Of a stretch of DNA of 42,066 bases, positions 23,546 to 32,543 are shown piece after piece; position 1 is the first letter of the stretch, and each line of letters starts with the position of its first letter. This DNA comes from a virus. The translations under genes were made by a program, and so were the position numbers. Below the pieces are notes generated by a model that had not been told where the DNA came from, made no database searches, and saw only the letters and a list, made by a program, of their open reading frames with translations. The stretch spans positions 1 through 42,066 of IMG/VR virus record IMGVR_UViG_3300036851_000630, one strand, 5' to 3'.

Positions 23546-24231
23546 TACGCCTCCCGATCTTCGGTCGTCAGCACCGTGGCCTCGATGCCGATGTGCTTCG
23601 CCAGGATCGCCACCGCCTCGAGCAACTCGTCTTTCAGCGACGCCAGCTCTTCCGGATCCCGGTCGCCCGCCTTGCGCGCGAGGTACAGCGCCAGCCAGGT
23701 CACAAGGAACGGATTGCCGGCGGCATCAGGCCAGGCGGTCGTGCTCGCATCGCTTGGCGTCACCGCCCCGATGTAGTGCCCCGAGCTCGTCATGAGGCCC
23801 GGCACCGGCGTGTAGCGAACCGTGAGCAGCGCGCCGATCACCGGATCACCCGGCCGGCCGGCGCTCAAGAGCTTTTGTTGCTCGATGAGCACCGCGGGCG
23901 GCATTTCGGCCACACCATCGACGAGGTCGGCGCGCGTCACCGTCGCCACGCGGACGCCGCTGCTATCGCTGATGATGTGGCGGAACGCCGCCACGGGCAG
24001 CGCGACGGGCGACGCTGCCACCGCGACCAGGGTACTGGCGGCGAAGAAATCGCCTTGGCCCATCCCGCCGTCGTCTGACGGCGTCCCGGCCAGCACGTAC
24101 AGCTGCTGCAGCTTTCGGTTCAGGACGTTCAGCAGCTCGGCCGTATCGGACGAGAGATCCGAGCTCGCCGCGTCGTTCGCGAGCGAGGTCTTGACCGCAC
24201 CGTCGATGATTGTCTGCGCCTGGGTGCTCAT
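23545..24231 (-). CDS. Probable tail adaptor/connector protein
   Basis: A 228-residue protein. An N-terminal helical region rich in Ser and Asp (residues 1-50), a beta-rich middle and a long C-terminal helix fit head-tail or tail-tube adaptors of podoviruses. It sits between the tailspike and the large tail protein, and the downstream gene starts on its last base. The family is not certain. Confidence 0.5.
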   Translation of the reverse strand: MSTQAQTIIDGAVKTSLANDAASSDLSSDTAELLNVLNRKLQQLYVLAGTPSDDGGMGQGDFFAASTLVAVAASPVALPVAAFRHIISDSSGVRVATVTRADLVDGVAEMPPAVLIEQQKLLSAGRPGDPVIGALLTVRYTPVPGLMTSSGHYIGAVTPSDASTTAWPDAAGNPFLVTWLALYLARKAGDRDPEELASLKDELLEAVAILAKHIGIEATVLTTEDREA

Positions 24232-24257
24232 CTACAGCCGCCAAGCCCCTTTCGTCA

Positions 24258-25862
24258 TCATAGCGGTACCTTGAACGCGATCCCCGCAAAACTCAGCGAT
24301 GTATTGACGCCCACCATGATCTGCACATTGCCACCAGAATCGACGCGCACCGACGCGAAGGTCGTCCCCGAGACCGATGCAAAATCCAGGTTGGTGTCGG
24401 GCCGGAACCCTGCGGGTAGAGTGAAAATCGTTGTGCCGGCCGTGACGGTCCCATCTTTGACCTTGCCTTCGATTCTGACGACACCAGCCTCGTCGCGGTA
24501 GAACCGAACCGGGAAGTTGACAGCATCAAACGCGACCCATGCGTTGGAGAACGACGACTGCGCGTAGGGCACGCCGATTGTCTGCACGCCGGCGTTATCA
24601 ATCCGCAGGATGCCGCCGCCCGCCCCGCTCGTGTAGCCCGTGTTGTCGTCCGCAATGCGCGTGCGGGTGGCGTTCGCCGTCACATTGATATGCTTGTCCG
24701 TAGCGTCTGCGTCGAGAATGTTTCCCCGAATCTTTGTTTCGACGGCGTTGTCGACGCTGATGTTATAGGCCAGGCGGTCGAGCGAGTTGACGTTGTTCTC
24801 CTCAATGTGCGCCTCCGCTACCTGCCCGACGTCGCCCTTGATGACGATGTTCGCGACTTCCGCCCCGGTGTAGGCGACGTTCTGCTCGATCTGATTGCGC
24901 CGAATAAAAATCTGGGCTCCACTGCGAATGACGACCGCCCCGCCAGCGTTCGTGATGTTGTTGTCATCCACATGGATCTGCCGCGCGCCAGAGACCATCG
25001 AGAGATCAATACCGATGTTCGCGCCGGTCAGCGTGTTGCGCAGGATGTGCAGGCTGTCGCCCGCGCGCTCCATCATGATGCCGTTGTAGATCAGCGAGTC
25101 TTTGATCGTCGACGTGAAGAACCCGTCGGTGTTGGTCGGGTTCGTGAGATTGAACCCCTTGCCGCCCAGCGCGTCGAGCCAGAGCTCTGCAAACGTGACA
25201 TCGGCGAGGAAGGCCCCGGACGCCGTCAGGTCGACGTGAATCGCATGACGGCCGGGCGTCCCCGACTGCTTGGTGATGACGAAGTTCGCGAACCGCTGCC
25301 GCCGGATGGCGACGCCAGCCCCAGGGATGATCTTCAGCGCATCGACCGTGCCCGCAACCCCACTGCCCATCACGAGCCGGCTTTCGTAGCCCGAGCCCAA
25401 CATTGACATATTCGTCGTCACGGTAAGCGCCGCCGTGAAGAGGAACCGTCCGGGCGGCACCACTGTAGTGCCACCAACCAGCTGCGCGGCAGTGAATGTG
25501 GCGAGGATCGCGCTCGTGCTGTCAACGGTCAGATCATCCTTCGCGCCGTAATCAACGAGCGAGAAGAACTTCAGCGCCTCCCACGTCTGCAGCCGAAACC
25601 AACCAGTCGAGTTGCCGTCGCCGATCGCCTTCGTCCACACGACGCGCGCGTCTGCCGCATCTTCTTGGATGAAGAGATCCCCGCGTCGCCCAACGCTAGC
25701 GCCGTTAGGATCCCCGCTGCCCCACAGAATCTCGGGCGCGTCGCTCTCCGTCGGTGTGGCGTCCGTCGCGAAGGGCAGTTGCACCGACTTGCGCGCAAAG
25801 CCGGCGCGGCCGACGAGGGCGGGCAGGCCAGCAAGACCAGGCCAGGTCGCTTGCGTCGTCAT
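24258..25862 (-). CDS. Tailspike with right-handed beta-helix
   Basis: A 534-residue protein. The first 65 residues are an anchor domain shared with the upstream gene (WPGLAGLPAL, RKSVQLPFATDA, DAPEILWGSG). From about 100 to 420 it has regular short strands with N/D/V-rich turns (IHVDDNNITNAGG, ILRNTLTGANIG), typical of pectate-lyase-like beta-helices. The C-terminal 100 residues are a beta-sandwich-like trimer domain. Such spikes bind and often cut host surface polysaccharide. No catalytic residues can be named from sequence. Confidence 0.75.
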   Translation of the reverse strand: MTTQATWPGLAGLPALVGRAGFARKSVQLPFATDATPTESDAPEILWGSGDPNGASVGRRGDLFIQEDAADARVVWTKAIGDGNSTGWFRLQTWEALKFFSLVDYGAKDDLTVDSTSAILATFTAAQLVGGTTVVPPGRFLFTAALTVTTNMSMLGSGYESRLVMGSGVAGTVDALKIIPGAGVAIRRQRFANFVITKQSGTPGRHAIHVDLTASGAFLADVTFAELWLDALGGKGFNLTNPTNTDGFFTSTIKDSLIYNGIMMERAGDSLHILRNTLTGANIGIDLSMVSGARQIHVDDNNITNAGGAVVIRSGAQIFIRRNQIEQNVAYTGAEVANIVIKGDVGQVAEAHIEENNVNSLDRLAYNISVDNAVETKIRGNILDADATDKHINVTANATRTRIADDNTGYTSGAGGGILRIDNAGVQTIGVPYAQSSFSNAWVAFDAVNFPVRFYRDEAGVVRIEGKVKDGTVTAGTTIFTLPAGFRPDTNLDFASVSGTTFASVRVDSGGNVQIMVGVNTSLSFAGIAFKVPL

Positions 25863-26554
25863 GTCTCAATCTCCAAACTCGCCCGTATGTCCGCCGTCGT
25901 TGGCGACCAGCTCCCGTCCGTGGTGATGCGCAGTTCGAGCTCGTCGCCAGCGGCAAAGGCGTCGACGTCCTTCGCCTGCGTCGTGGCCTTGAATGCTGTG
26001 TTCGTCCCGTCGAGCACGGCCGTCAGCGTGCCGAGGGCTGCGCCATTCTTGAAGACTTTCACGGTGAGCGTCCCGGCCACGCGCGCTTCATTCGATTTGA
26101 CGTTCACGCCTGTCATGGAGCCGGCGCGCACCGCGATCCACCGTGTCGGGGCTTCCGTCGTCGTCGCGAGGCGCGTTAAGGCGACGTCTGTTTGCGAAGC
26201 GGCGACGTTTTCCTGGTACCAGCCGTCGATCGTCTGCCGAAATCCGCCAGCGATCACCACTTGGTCGAGATCCGTCGCGGCATCGAGCGAGGCAACTGCC
26301 CGCCAGCCCGTCGCCGTAGCGACCCCGGAGCGCTTCTCCCACAGACGCACGGTGTCTTGCTGCACGTAGGTGTCGCCCAGCGTTCCGACTACGGCGTTCT
26401 CGGGCGAGCCGGTGCCCCACAAGATCTCGGGGGCGTCGGTCTCTGGCGGAATCGCATCCGAGGCGAACGGCAGTTGGATCGACTTGCGCTGCCACAGCGC
26501 CCGCGACGGCAGCGCTGGCAGTCCCCCAATCCCCGGCCACGCGGGTGTCGTCAT
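25859..26554 (-). CDS. Short tail fibre sharing its anchor domain with the tailspike
   Basis: A 231-residue protein. Residues 1-65 are clearly related to the N-terminus of the tailspike (WPGIGGLPAL, RKSIQLPFASDA, DAPEILWGTG). After that come different beta-rich domains (about 95-230) resembling a jelly-roll-type fibre tip. It overlaps both neighbours by four bases. The shared anchor suggests both proteins attach at equivalent tail positions or compete for one. Confidence 0.6.
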   Translation of the reverse strand: MTTPAWPGIGGLPALPSRALWQRKSIQLPFASDAIPPETDAPEILWGTGSPENAVVGTLGDTYVQQDTVRLWEKRSGVATATGWRAVASLDAATDLDQVVIAGGFRQTIDGWYQENVAASQTDVALTRLATTTEAPTRWIAVRAGSMTGVNVKSNEARVAGTLTVKVFKNGAALGTLTAVLDGTNTAFKATTQAKDVDAFAAGDELELRITTDGSWSPTTADIRASLEIET

Positions 26555-27351
26555 CGATTCCTCGTCGTCCGGTGCTGTTTGATGATGCGGTGGTCGAGCA
26601 CCGCGCCGCTGCGCGCGCGCTCGCCCGCCGCAGTCGCTTCACTGAGGTAAAACTGCAGCAGCCTCGCCGGGAACTCCTTGTTCATCGCCGCCTCATGCCG
26701 CGCCATGAACGCCGCAAGCTGCCACTTGAGGCAGTGCCCGTAGACCGTCGGGATCAGGATCTCCTGATCGAGCGTCTCGAGGCGCTCGTCGTCGAACTCG
26801 GGCGGCTCGGGGATGTAGGCGACCGTGATCGACTCCACCGCATCCCACAGCGTGCCGATGCCAGTCGGGTTGACCAGCGGCGTCAGCTGGAAGCCGCTCA
26901 CCGTCGCCACGAGGCCGTCGCCGGTCCCGAATTGCGCCTTCTTCGCGATCGGCAGCCAGCGCACCGGCACCCGCTGGTGCGCCGTCGTGAGGGTCGCCCA
27001 GATCGCGATGATCTGCAGCGAGTCGGCCGGCAGCGTGTAGTCGCCCTGCGCAACCAGTGGACTCGCGAGGTAGGCTACCCCATCGGCGCGGCCGACGGCA
27101 ATCGCGTGACCATCCGAGCCGTCAGCGACCGCATAGGGAATCCCGTCCGGTCCCACGGCTGCCAGGGCGTTCGATTCGAGCAGCAGCTCAACCGACAGCC
27201 GATCCTTCAGGTCGTCGGCGAGCTCCTTGTAGTAGACCCGGTGCCGCTCCGACAGATAGCCCACGCACGAGCGGTTCGAGTGCCGCTCGCGCGTGAACGC
27301 CGGATGCTCATTCCGCGCATCGAGAATAATGTCGCGAACGAGCAGGTTCAC
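26551..27351 (-). CDS. Probable head-tail connector protein
   Basis: A 266-residue protein beginning MNLLVRDIILDARNEHPAF. The first helical region, a beta-strand middle and a C-terminal helix pair (YGHCLKWQLAAFMARHEAAM) resemble podovirus head-tail adaptors. It lies between the small DUF6496-like protein and the fibre genes. The call is contextual. Confidence 0.5.
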   Translation of the reverse strand: MNLLVRDIILDARNEHPAFTRERHSNRSCVGYLSERHRVYYKELADDLKDRLSVELLLESNALAAVGPDGIPYAVADGSDGHAIAVGRADGVAYLASPLVAQGDYTLPADSLQIIAIWATLTTAHQRVPVRWLPIAKKAQFGTGDGLVATVSGFQLTPLVNPTGIGTLWDAVESITVAYIPEPPEFDDERLETLDQEILIPTVYGHCLKWQLAAFMARHEAAMNKEFPARLLQFYLSEATAAGERARSGAVLDHRIIKQHRTTRNR

Positions 27352-27539
27352 CGCTTGCCCTTGAAGCGGAACCGGCGCTTTGGCTTCGGTTTCGGCTTCA
27401 CGTAACGGCCGGCGCGGCGCTCTTCGTCGAGCCCGATCGCGATCGCCTGCGCCCGGCTCTTCACGATCGGTCCCTTCTTCGAACCCGAGTGGAGCGTCCC
27501 GGCCTTGAACTCGTGCAGCGTCCCTCGGATACCTGGCAT
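27348..27539 (-). CDS. DUF6496-like small basic protein
   Basis: A 63-residue protein starting MPGIRGTLHEFKAGTLHSG and continuing with QAIAIGL, the signature of the DUF6496 group found in many phages and bacteria. The tail is very basic (KPKPKPKRRFRF). I chose ATG 27539 because GGGAGG lies a few bases upstream; a longer frame from 27857 crosses the previous gene. Function unknown. Two GACA boxes lie directly upstream. Confidence 0.7.
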   Translation of the reverse strand: MPGIRGTLHEFKAGTLHSGSKKGPIVKSRAQAIAIGLDEERRAGRYVKPKPKPKRRFRFKGKR

Positions 27540-27560
27540 CGCACCCTCCCTCGAGGTACG

Positions 27561-27596
27561 GACAATCTGTCCACAGGATCCGGCCGACAACTTGTC
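27561..27596. promoter_or_regulatory. Pair of GACA palindromes in a late intergenic gap
   Basis: GACAATCTGTC (27561-27571) and GACAACTTGTC (27586-27596), 25 bp centre to centre, both exact. They occupy most of the 70-bp gap (27540-27609) between two late genes, a gap that is unusual because most neighbours here overlap. Binding could block or pause late transcription (stoperator-like). No -10/-35 pair is evident. Confidence 0.6.
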
Positions 27597-27609
27597 GTCT
27601 ACGAGCTGC

Positions 27610-27912
27610 TCACGCCTTCTCGATGATCGTCGATACGTGCACCCGGTCACCGAGTGCCAAGTCGCGTGCCTGGGCCTTCGGCACTTCGACGTCGAACCGC
27701 CGTCTGTAGCTCGGACTCGGCGCGATCTCGCCCTTCGTGTGCGTCTTGAGCTTGGGCGGCTTGGCTTCGTCCTCGAGCTCAATGCGCGCAATGTCCTTGC
27801 GGTCGTAGTGCTCGGACACGCCCACCACCTTCCCGGTGCGCGTCTTCCGGTGCCCACCGTCGCCGCGCAGCTGGCGGATCCGATCGTGCAGGGGATCCTT
27901 AGTGCTATGCAT
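27610..27912 (-). CDS. Hypothetical late protein (100 aa)
   Basis: A basic 100-residue protein with a Lys/Arg-rich first half and strands toward the end (FDVEVPKAQ, DRVHVSTIIEKA), suggesting a small beta-barrel. It lies between the capsid-proximal genes and the GACA pair. No motif is recognised; it is probably a minor head or connector component. Confidence 0.5.
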   Translation of the reverse strand: MHSTKDPLHDRIRQLRGDGGHRKTRTGKVVGVSEHYDRKDIARIELEDEAKPPKLKTHTKGEIAPSPSYRRRFDVEVPKAQARDLALGDRVHVSTIIEKA

Positions 27913-27921
27913 CGTGCCCTC

Positions 27922-28464
27922 TTACTTGTTCGGGTTCGCGTACCCGTAGCGCGCCAGGATCCGCTTGATGGGCTCGCGGCCTCCGTCGGGTCGACCGTAC
28001 TCCGCCTGTGCTATCTGCTTGAGCGCCGCGTCGGCCGCCTTCTTGGTCATCTTGTCGCCCTTGGCGGCGGTCGCCTCGCGATTGAGCTGGCGGATCTGCA
28101 ACTTGTCGCGCTCGAGCGCGGCGTTCGCCTGCGCGATCGCTTCCGTTGCCGCAGCCGGCTCGACCGCAGGACCGAAGCGCCGACCCTCGATGTCGGGCAG
28201 CACGTCAGCCACTTCCTGCTCACCATCGGCACCGCCAGTGATCGCCTGACCGATGTTGCCATCGTCAAGCTCGGTGCCCGCTTCACCCGCCGGGGGTGCT
28301 GTCGGTTGCGTCGCCATCACCGGCGGCTCGCTGCCCTGACCCGTCACCAACGGACCGTACTTGATCTTCTGGCCGTGGCCCGGCAGGTCCGTCTGGATGT
28401 TGTCGGGGTTCGCAATCTTCCCCGTGTCCTGGTCGACCCATCGGTTCCCCGTGGGTGCGGTCAT
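27922..28464 (-). CDS. Hypothetical late protein (180 aa)
   Basis: A 180-residue product with a disordered, Gly/Pro/Thr-rich N-terminal half and a helical C-terminus rich in Ala, Lys and Gln (about 105-180). AAGGAG lies seven bases before the ATG at 28464, strong support for the start. It overlaps the upstream frame by 182 bases, far more than any other pair here. Confidence 0.6.
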   Translation of the reverse strand: MTAPTGNRWVDQDTGKIANPDNIQTDLPGHGQKIKYGPLVTGQGSEPPVMATQPTAPPAGEAGTELDDGNIGQAITGGADGEQEVADVLPDIEGRRFGPAVEPAAATEAIAQANAALERDKLQIRQLNREATAAKGDKMTKKAADAALKQIAQAEYGRPDGGREPIKRILARYGYANPNK

Positions 28465-29047
28465 CGCTCGGCTCCTTCGTGAGTGTGGCAGTTACCTGTT
28501 CCAGTGCGCCGCCCGAAACGTTCCGATAGAACTCGAAGGCGACGTCGCGGACAAAGCCCGCGAACTCCGGATTATCGTACATCTCGTCTTCGGCCTGCGC
28601 CGCCGCGAGATCGTCCTGCGTCGCGGCGCGGGCTGCTTTCTTGAGCTCGAGCTGATACATCGCTTCGCCTTGGCGCAGCTGCTCAAGCATCGCCTGCTCG
28701 CCCCATTCCGCCCGCTCATACGAGCGGATCAGATAGAGGCCGGCGGCCATGTACTCCGCCTCCCACCAGCTCGCAATGCGCCGCTCGAGCTCTTTGCGCG
28801 GCCGCTTCCACAGCCGTCCGAGGCGGTAGCGGCCCGCCTCGCGCCGCAGGTAGTCGGCCCGCGTCCCACTCTTCTGCTCGTGAATCCACCACAGCGCCGG
28901 CCGGGTGATGTGCCCGTCGTGTTCGACCGCCGGCGTGAAGCTCACCCGAAAGTTTGGGTTGATGCGTTTGATCGCTTCCAGCAGCGATACTGCGGGGCTG
29001 TTGGCTCCCCGCAGCATCGCGACCAGAAGGACGTCTGCTGCGCTCAC
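28283..29047 (-). CDS. Hypothetical late protein with suspicious 3' end
   Basis: A 254-residue frame directly after the capsid gene. Residues 1-190 are well formed: a helical protein with WWEAEYMAAGLYLIRSYERAE and an acidic helix near 150-170. The last 60 residues are Pro/Gly/Arg/Asp-rich and lie antiphase to the next gene. A TGA in another frame overlaps the next gene's ATG at 28464, exactly where a normal ATGA overlap would stand. The true product may therefore end near residue 195, with a one-base frame change in this sequence. Position suggests a head-tail connector. Confidence 0.5.
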   Translation of the reverse strand: MSAADVLLVAMLRGANSPAVSLLEAIKRINPNFRVSFTPAVEHDGHITRPALWWIHEQKSGTRADYLRREAGRYRLGRLWKRPRKELERRIASWWEAEYMAAGLYLIRSYERAEWGEQAMLEQLRQGEAMYQLELKKAARAATQDDLAAAQAEDEMYDNPEFAGFVRDVAFEFYRNVSGGALEQVTATLTKEPSDDRTHGEPMGRPGHGEDCEPRQHPDGPAGPRPEDQVRSVGDGSGQRAAGDGDATDSTPGG

Positions 29048-30520
29048 CTAGGCCTGGGCTTCGCTGAGCCCGCTGATTTTGCCGTGCTTCTGCGGGTCAG
29101 AGTTGCCGAGCTCCATGATCGTTCGGCCGTAAGCGAAGAACGCATCTTGGATCCCTGCCCCGATCGCCACCTGACGCCAGATCGCGCCGGTCGTGTCGTC
29201 CCACTCGTAGCCTTCCAAGTGGTAGCGCTTGAGCACCGTGCGATCGAGCATGAACGCCCGGCCGGGGAACAGCTTCGACACGGCCCGGAACTCGACCTGT
29301 CGATCGCCCAGCCAGATTTTGATACCGCGCGTCCCAGCCCTGTTGTTCTCGGGCGAGAGCAGCGCGCCGAATCCGGCGAAGCCGCGGATCTGGACGTAGA
29401 TGTTGCGGAACACGGCCCGCGTCACCAGCGCGTGCGTTGCGCCATCGCCGCCGCCCAGCTCGACGATGTCGTCGTTCAGCTGCATGAACGCTGTGTCCTT
29501 CGCGAGCCCCGAGTACGGGGCGGCCGACCCATCGAGCGCCTGTGACTTCCACTCGGGGTAGGTCGTGCGCGGGATGTTCTGGAACGTCTCGAGAATCGAG
29601 CCGTCGTCCACTTGGCCCTCGATGCCGATCATCTCGACTTCGACGCCCTGGAACGGCGCGTTCGAGCCAAGATCGTCGCCCTTGAAGACGTAGTCGTTGT
29701 CGACTACGCCCACCGGGATGTGATCGACGGTGAGGATGCCCCCGCCGCCGTTGCCGGCTTTGTTCACCGACAGCACGGTGCAGGCCTCCCCGTTGTTGCG
29801 GAGGTTCGACCCGTCGGGGTTGGGCCCGAACACGAGCGACGTGCCGCGCCGGATACCGGGCAGCCAGCCCTTCGTGTCGTTCGCGAGCCCGTAGGGGGCG
29901 TCGATCGGAATCGTCGCCGGTGGGCCCGCCGCCGGTGCGCCATCGACCCGGCACAGAATCCCTGAGCCGTAGCCGATCGCTTGCCGGTCGAGATCATCGC
30001 GCAGGCTCTTCTCGGTCTTGGTGAGCTCGGCTTCCGCCCAATCGGCGAACGCCGCCTTCGACCGCATCGCCTGCTTCATCACGTCGTAGGTCATCTGCGC
30101 AACCGCCAACGTTTTCTTCAGCTTCACCCGGCCGTTGACGAACGTCGGGTTACCGGGCACGGGCAGGAAGCCGCGCTCGTGGCGCGCCCCCACTGCTTCG
30201 TTGTACCCGAACATATTCGAGAGCTCGACGTAGCGGCCGTGCGGACCTTCCCGCACGTTCGAGTTCTGCTCGAAGATGTCAAGCACGTCGCTGTGCGTCA
30301 CCACCGAATCGAAGAAGGCGTCATCGCTGACGACCTTCAACATGGCATCGGCGGCCGCCGTATCGAACGTCGCCCCGATCGCGAACAGCGCGAGCAGTCG
30401 GGGATCGACGTGGGTGCTGGTCAGGGCCATTGAGCCCGGATCGCCCCCGGAGGCAATCGACCAGATGGCCACGAGGAGCAGGGCCAGCACGGTCGACCAC
30501 CGGAAAGTGCGGAGAGTCAC
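29048..30520 (-). CDS. Major capsid protein with a possible hydrophobic N-terminal leader
   Basis: The core from ATG 30430 (460 residues, MALTSTHVDPRLL) has the mixed alpha/beta, aromatic-poor sequence of HK97-type capsid proteins and follows the scaffold gene. However, the best ribosome binding site, AAAGGAG (30529-30535), serves a GTG at 30520 in the same frame. This adds 30 residues with a hydrophobic stretch, STVLALLLVAIW. Translation from 30520 must pass through the ATG, so a leader-bearing form is expected unless the leader is removed or the internal start dominates. A capsid with a membrane-anchor-like leader would be unusual. It ends in TAG against the next start. Confidence 0.75.
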   Translation of the reverse strand: MTLRTFRWSTVLALLLVAIWSIASGGDPGSMALTSTHVDPRLLALFAIGATFDTAAADAMLKVVSDDAFFDSVVTHSDVLDIFEQNSNVREGPHGRYVELSNMFGYNEAVGARHERGFLPVPGNPTFVNGRVKLKKTLAVAQMTYDVMKQAMRSKAAFADWAEAELTKTEKSLRDDLDRQAIGYGSGILCRVDGAPAAGPPATIPIDAPYGLANDTKGWLPGIRRGTSLVFGPNPDGSNLRNNGEACTVLSVNKAGNGGGGILTVDHIPVGVVDNDYVFKGDDLGSNAPFQGVEVEMIGIEGQVDDGSILETFQNIPRTTYPEWKSQALDGSAAPYSGLAKDTAFMQLNDDIVELGGGDGATHALVTRAVFRNIYVQIRGFAGFGALLSPENNRAGTRGIKIWLGDRQVEFRAVSKLFPGRAFMLDRTVLKRYHLEGYEWDDTTGAIWRQVAIGAGIQDAFFAYGRTIMELGNSDPQKHGKISGLSEAQA

Positions 30521-30545
30521 TGAGTGCGCTCCTTTGCGCGGCGCG

Positions 30546-31748
30546 CTAGAGCTTGCCAGCGCGCAGCAGCTTGATCCGTTCGCCGAGATCGCGCGGCATC
30601 TTCGTCTTCTTGATCCCGGCCGGCCGAACCCCTGTGCCGGTGCCACCGCCCCGGACTTTGCGGAAGCGGTCGACGTTCTTGGCTCGGTCAGCCATCTGCT
30701 CGCGCGTGAGCCCCTCCCTACCGGCCTGGCCCTTGACGCCTTTCTTGGCCTTCGCCGGCGGAGCTCCGGTGAACTTCCGGACAAGCGGCTGAATCAGGGT
30801 GGCGAGCTCAGTCTTTGTCATGTACGGCGACTGACGGGCCTGGATGCGGCGCTCCATCTCCGCCACGATCCGCGCACCCGCGAGCTGTTCAAAATCGGCC
30901 CCGTCATCCGCATCGAGGGCGAGCGAGGCGACGAGGTCGCCGACGACGCCCTTCGACCGATCGATGAACTCGGCTTTCGTCGAGTCCTGGTCGATCGCAT
31001 CGTAGGCCTGGGCGAGCTGCTCGCGCGATTCCTTCGCGGCCAGCTTGCCTCTCAGCTCGAGCTTCTCTTCATCGGTCTCGTCGATCTTGAGCGCCTTGAT
31101 GAGGGCCTTGGTGGCCTTGGGGTTCTGCAAGATCCACGATTCGACGAACTTCGTCGCGAACTCCGGCTTCTCCACGGCCACGAGCCGCATCGCGTTCAGC
31201 GGATCGGCCTGGTAGAAGCGCGCAATCGTCTCGAGCTCGCGCGCCTGATCCAGCCGTTGGAGCACCCCATCGAGCTGCTGCGACCGCTTCACGTGACCGT
31301 TGATCGCGTCACGGAACTCTTGAGGTACACCTTCCAGCTTCAGCACGGCCCGGCGCTTGCCAGCGCCCGGGCTTCCGTCATCGAGGGTGGGAATGTCGAC
31401 GTCGAACTCGCGTTCGCGTCGGTCGGCCGGGGTGTCGTCGCCCTCTTCGGCCTCCTCGGCCTCGGCTCCCGTCTCCTCTTCTTCCTCGCCCGCGGGCGTC
31501 TCGTCGGTTTCCTCGCCCTCGGCCTCTTCGGCTCTTGCCGTCTCGTCGCCCTCAACCTCTTCTTCTTCGGCGTCGTCGCCGTGGGTCTCCGCCTCTTCCA
31601 GCGACCGCTCACCCGCCGCGGGCTTGTCTTCGTCAGGCTGTTCGCCGACCCCGTCCCGAAAATCCCGCAGCCGCTCCTTCAAGGGAGACGGAGGAGTGGG
31701 GACGATTTCGACCTCTTTGCCCTCTTGACCTTCGCCGTCACCAAACAT
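30546..31748 (-). CDS. Scaffold protein
   Basis: A 400-residue protein just upstream of the capsid gene. Residues 40-120 are extremely acidic (Glu/Asp runs), the middle is helical (about 130-320), and the last 70 residues are basic (AKAKKGVKGQAG, MPRDLGERIKLLRAGKL). An acidic body with a basic capsid-binding tail is the standard scaffold design. A TAG stop lies 25 bases before the capsid's GTG. Confidence 0.8.
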   Translation of the reverse strand: MFGDGEGQEGKEVEIVPTPPSPLKERLRDFRDGVGEQPDEDKPAAGERSLEEAETHGDDAEEEEVEGDETARAEEAEGEETDETPAGEEEEETGAEAEEAEEGDDTPADRREREFDVDIPTLDDGSPGAGKRRAVLKLEGVPQEFRDAINGHVKRSQQLDGVLQRLDQARELETIARFYQADPLNAMRLVAVEKPEFATKFVESWILQNPKATKALIKALKIDETDEEKLELRGKLAAKESREQLAQAYDAIDQDSTKAEFIDRSKGVVGDLVASLALDADDGADFEQLAGARIVAEMERRIQARQSPYMTKTELATLIQPLVRKFTGAPPAKAKKGVKGQAGREGLTREQMADRAKNVDRFRKVRGGGTGTGVRPAGIKKTKMPRDLGERIKLLRAGKL

Positions 31749-31770
31749 CAGGACTCCCGCGTGAGAGTGA

Positions 31771-31795
31771 GGGCCGGCCGAGCGTGCACCGGCCC
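31771..31795 (-). terminator. GC-rich hairpin between late genes (attenuator or processing site)
   Basis: GGGCCGG and CCGGCCC (31771-31777 and 31789-31795) can form a 7-bp stem with an 11-nt loop in the 63-bp gap between the 243-residue protein and the scaffold. There is no T-run, so full termination is unlikely; it could be an attenuator or RNA-processing site that sets scaffold levels. Confidence 0.3.
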
Positions 31796-31811
31796 ACCGC
31801 CGTCAGCCTGT

Positions 31812-32543
31812 CTACCGCGCGACCTCGAAGAACGCCTGCATATGCACCAGGCCGCCCGTCGTGGTCTTCGCCGTCGTCAGCCGCAGGTAGTTGCCGCTCC
31901 GGATGGCGTTCAGCGCCGTCGCGAACGACAACCGCCGCACGCCGTTCGCGCTCGAGAGCGGGAACGAGATCGCGACGTCCATCGTCACGCCGGTGTACAC
32001 GTCATTCTCACCGATCGCCGGCACGATGGTACCGGCGTCCGTCCCGCCGAGCACCGACGTCACAACCGCCTGGACCGCGAGCAGCCGCCCGTTAAACGCG
32101 ATCAGCTCCGCGTTGTCCGACTGCTCAGCCGTCACGAACGACCCCTGCAGATCGAGCTGCTCGATCACGCCGTGGGGCGAATCGCGGCGGAGGTCGGTCA
32201 CCGACGTGATGTTCGAGCCATCGGTCACGACCTTGGCGATGAACTCCGAGTTCACGCCGATGTCGGCGATCGTCGGCTTCGCCGCCCCCAGGGTCTTCTC
32301 GATCTTCTGCAGCACGCCGTTCGCGTCCACGTACAGATAGGCGTCCTTCGACGCCGTGATCGCGATCGTCGAACCCGACACGACCTTTTCCACGATCGGC
32401 ACGGGCAAGTTACCCGAGCCGACGCGCACGAATCCGCCGTCGTAAGTGGCCGTGAGGCCCGACGCCGGCTTGCGGACGACGAGGCCGAACAGCACGCCTC
32501 GATCAGCTCCGCTCAGGAGATACGATCTGTTGGCACGTTCCAC
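31812..32543 (-). CDS. Probable head decoration or fibre protein
   Basis: A 243-residue beta-rich protein between portal and scaffold. Many short strands (YDGGFVRVGSGNLPVP, AYLYVDANGVLQKI) and a Thr/Val-rich composition fit a capsid-surface or fibre protein. GTG at 32543 with GGGAGC upstream. No known motif; the role is by position. Confidence 0.5.
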   Translation of the reverse strand: MERANRSYLLSGADRGVLFGLVVRKPASGLTATYDGGFVRVGSGNLPVPIVEKVVSGSTIAITASKDAYLYVDANGVLQKIEKTLGAAKPTIADIGVNSEFIAKVVTDGSNITSVTDLRRDSPHGVIEQLDLQGSFVTAEQSDNAELIAFNGRLLAVQAVVTSVLGGTDAGTIVPAIGENDVYTGVTMDVAISFPLSSANGVRRLSFATALNAIRSGNYLRLTTAKTTTGGLVHMQAFFEVAR

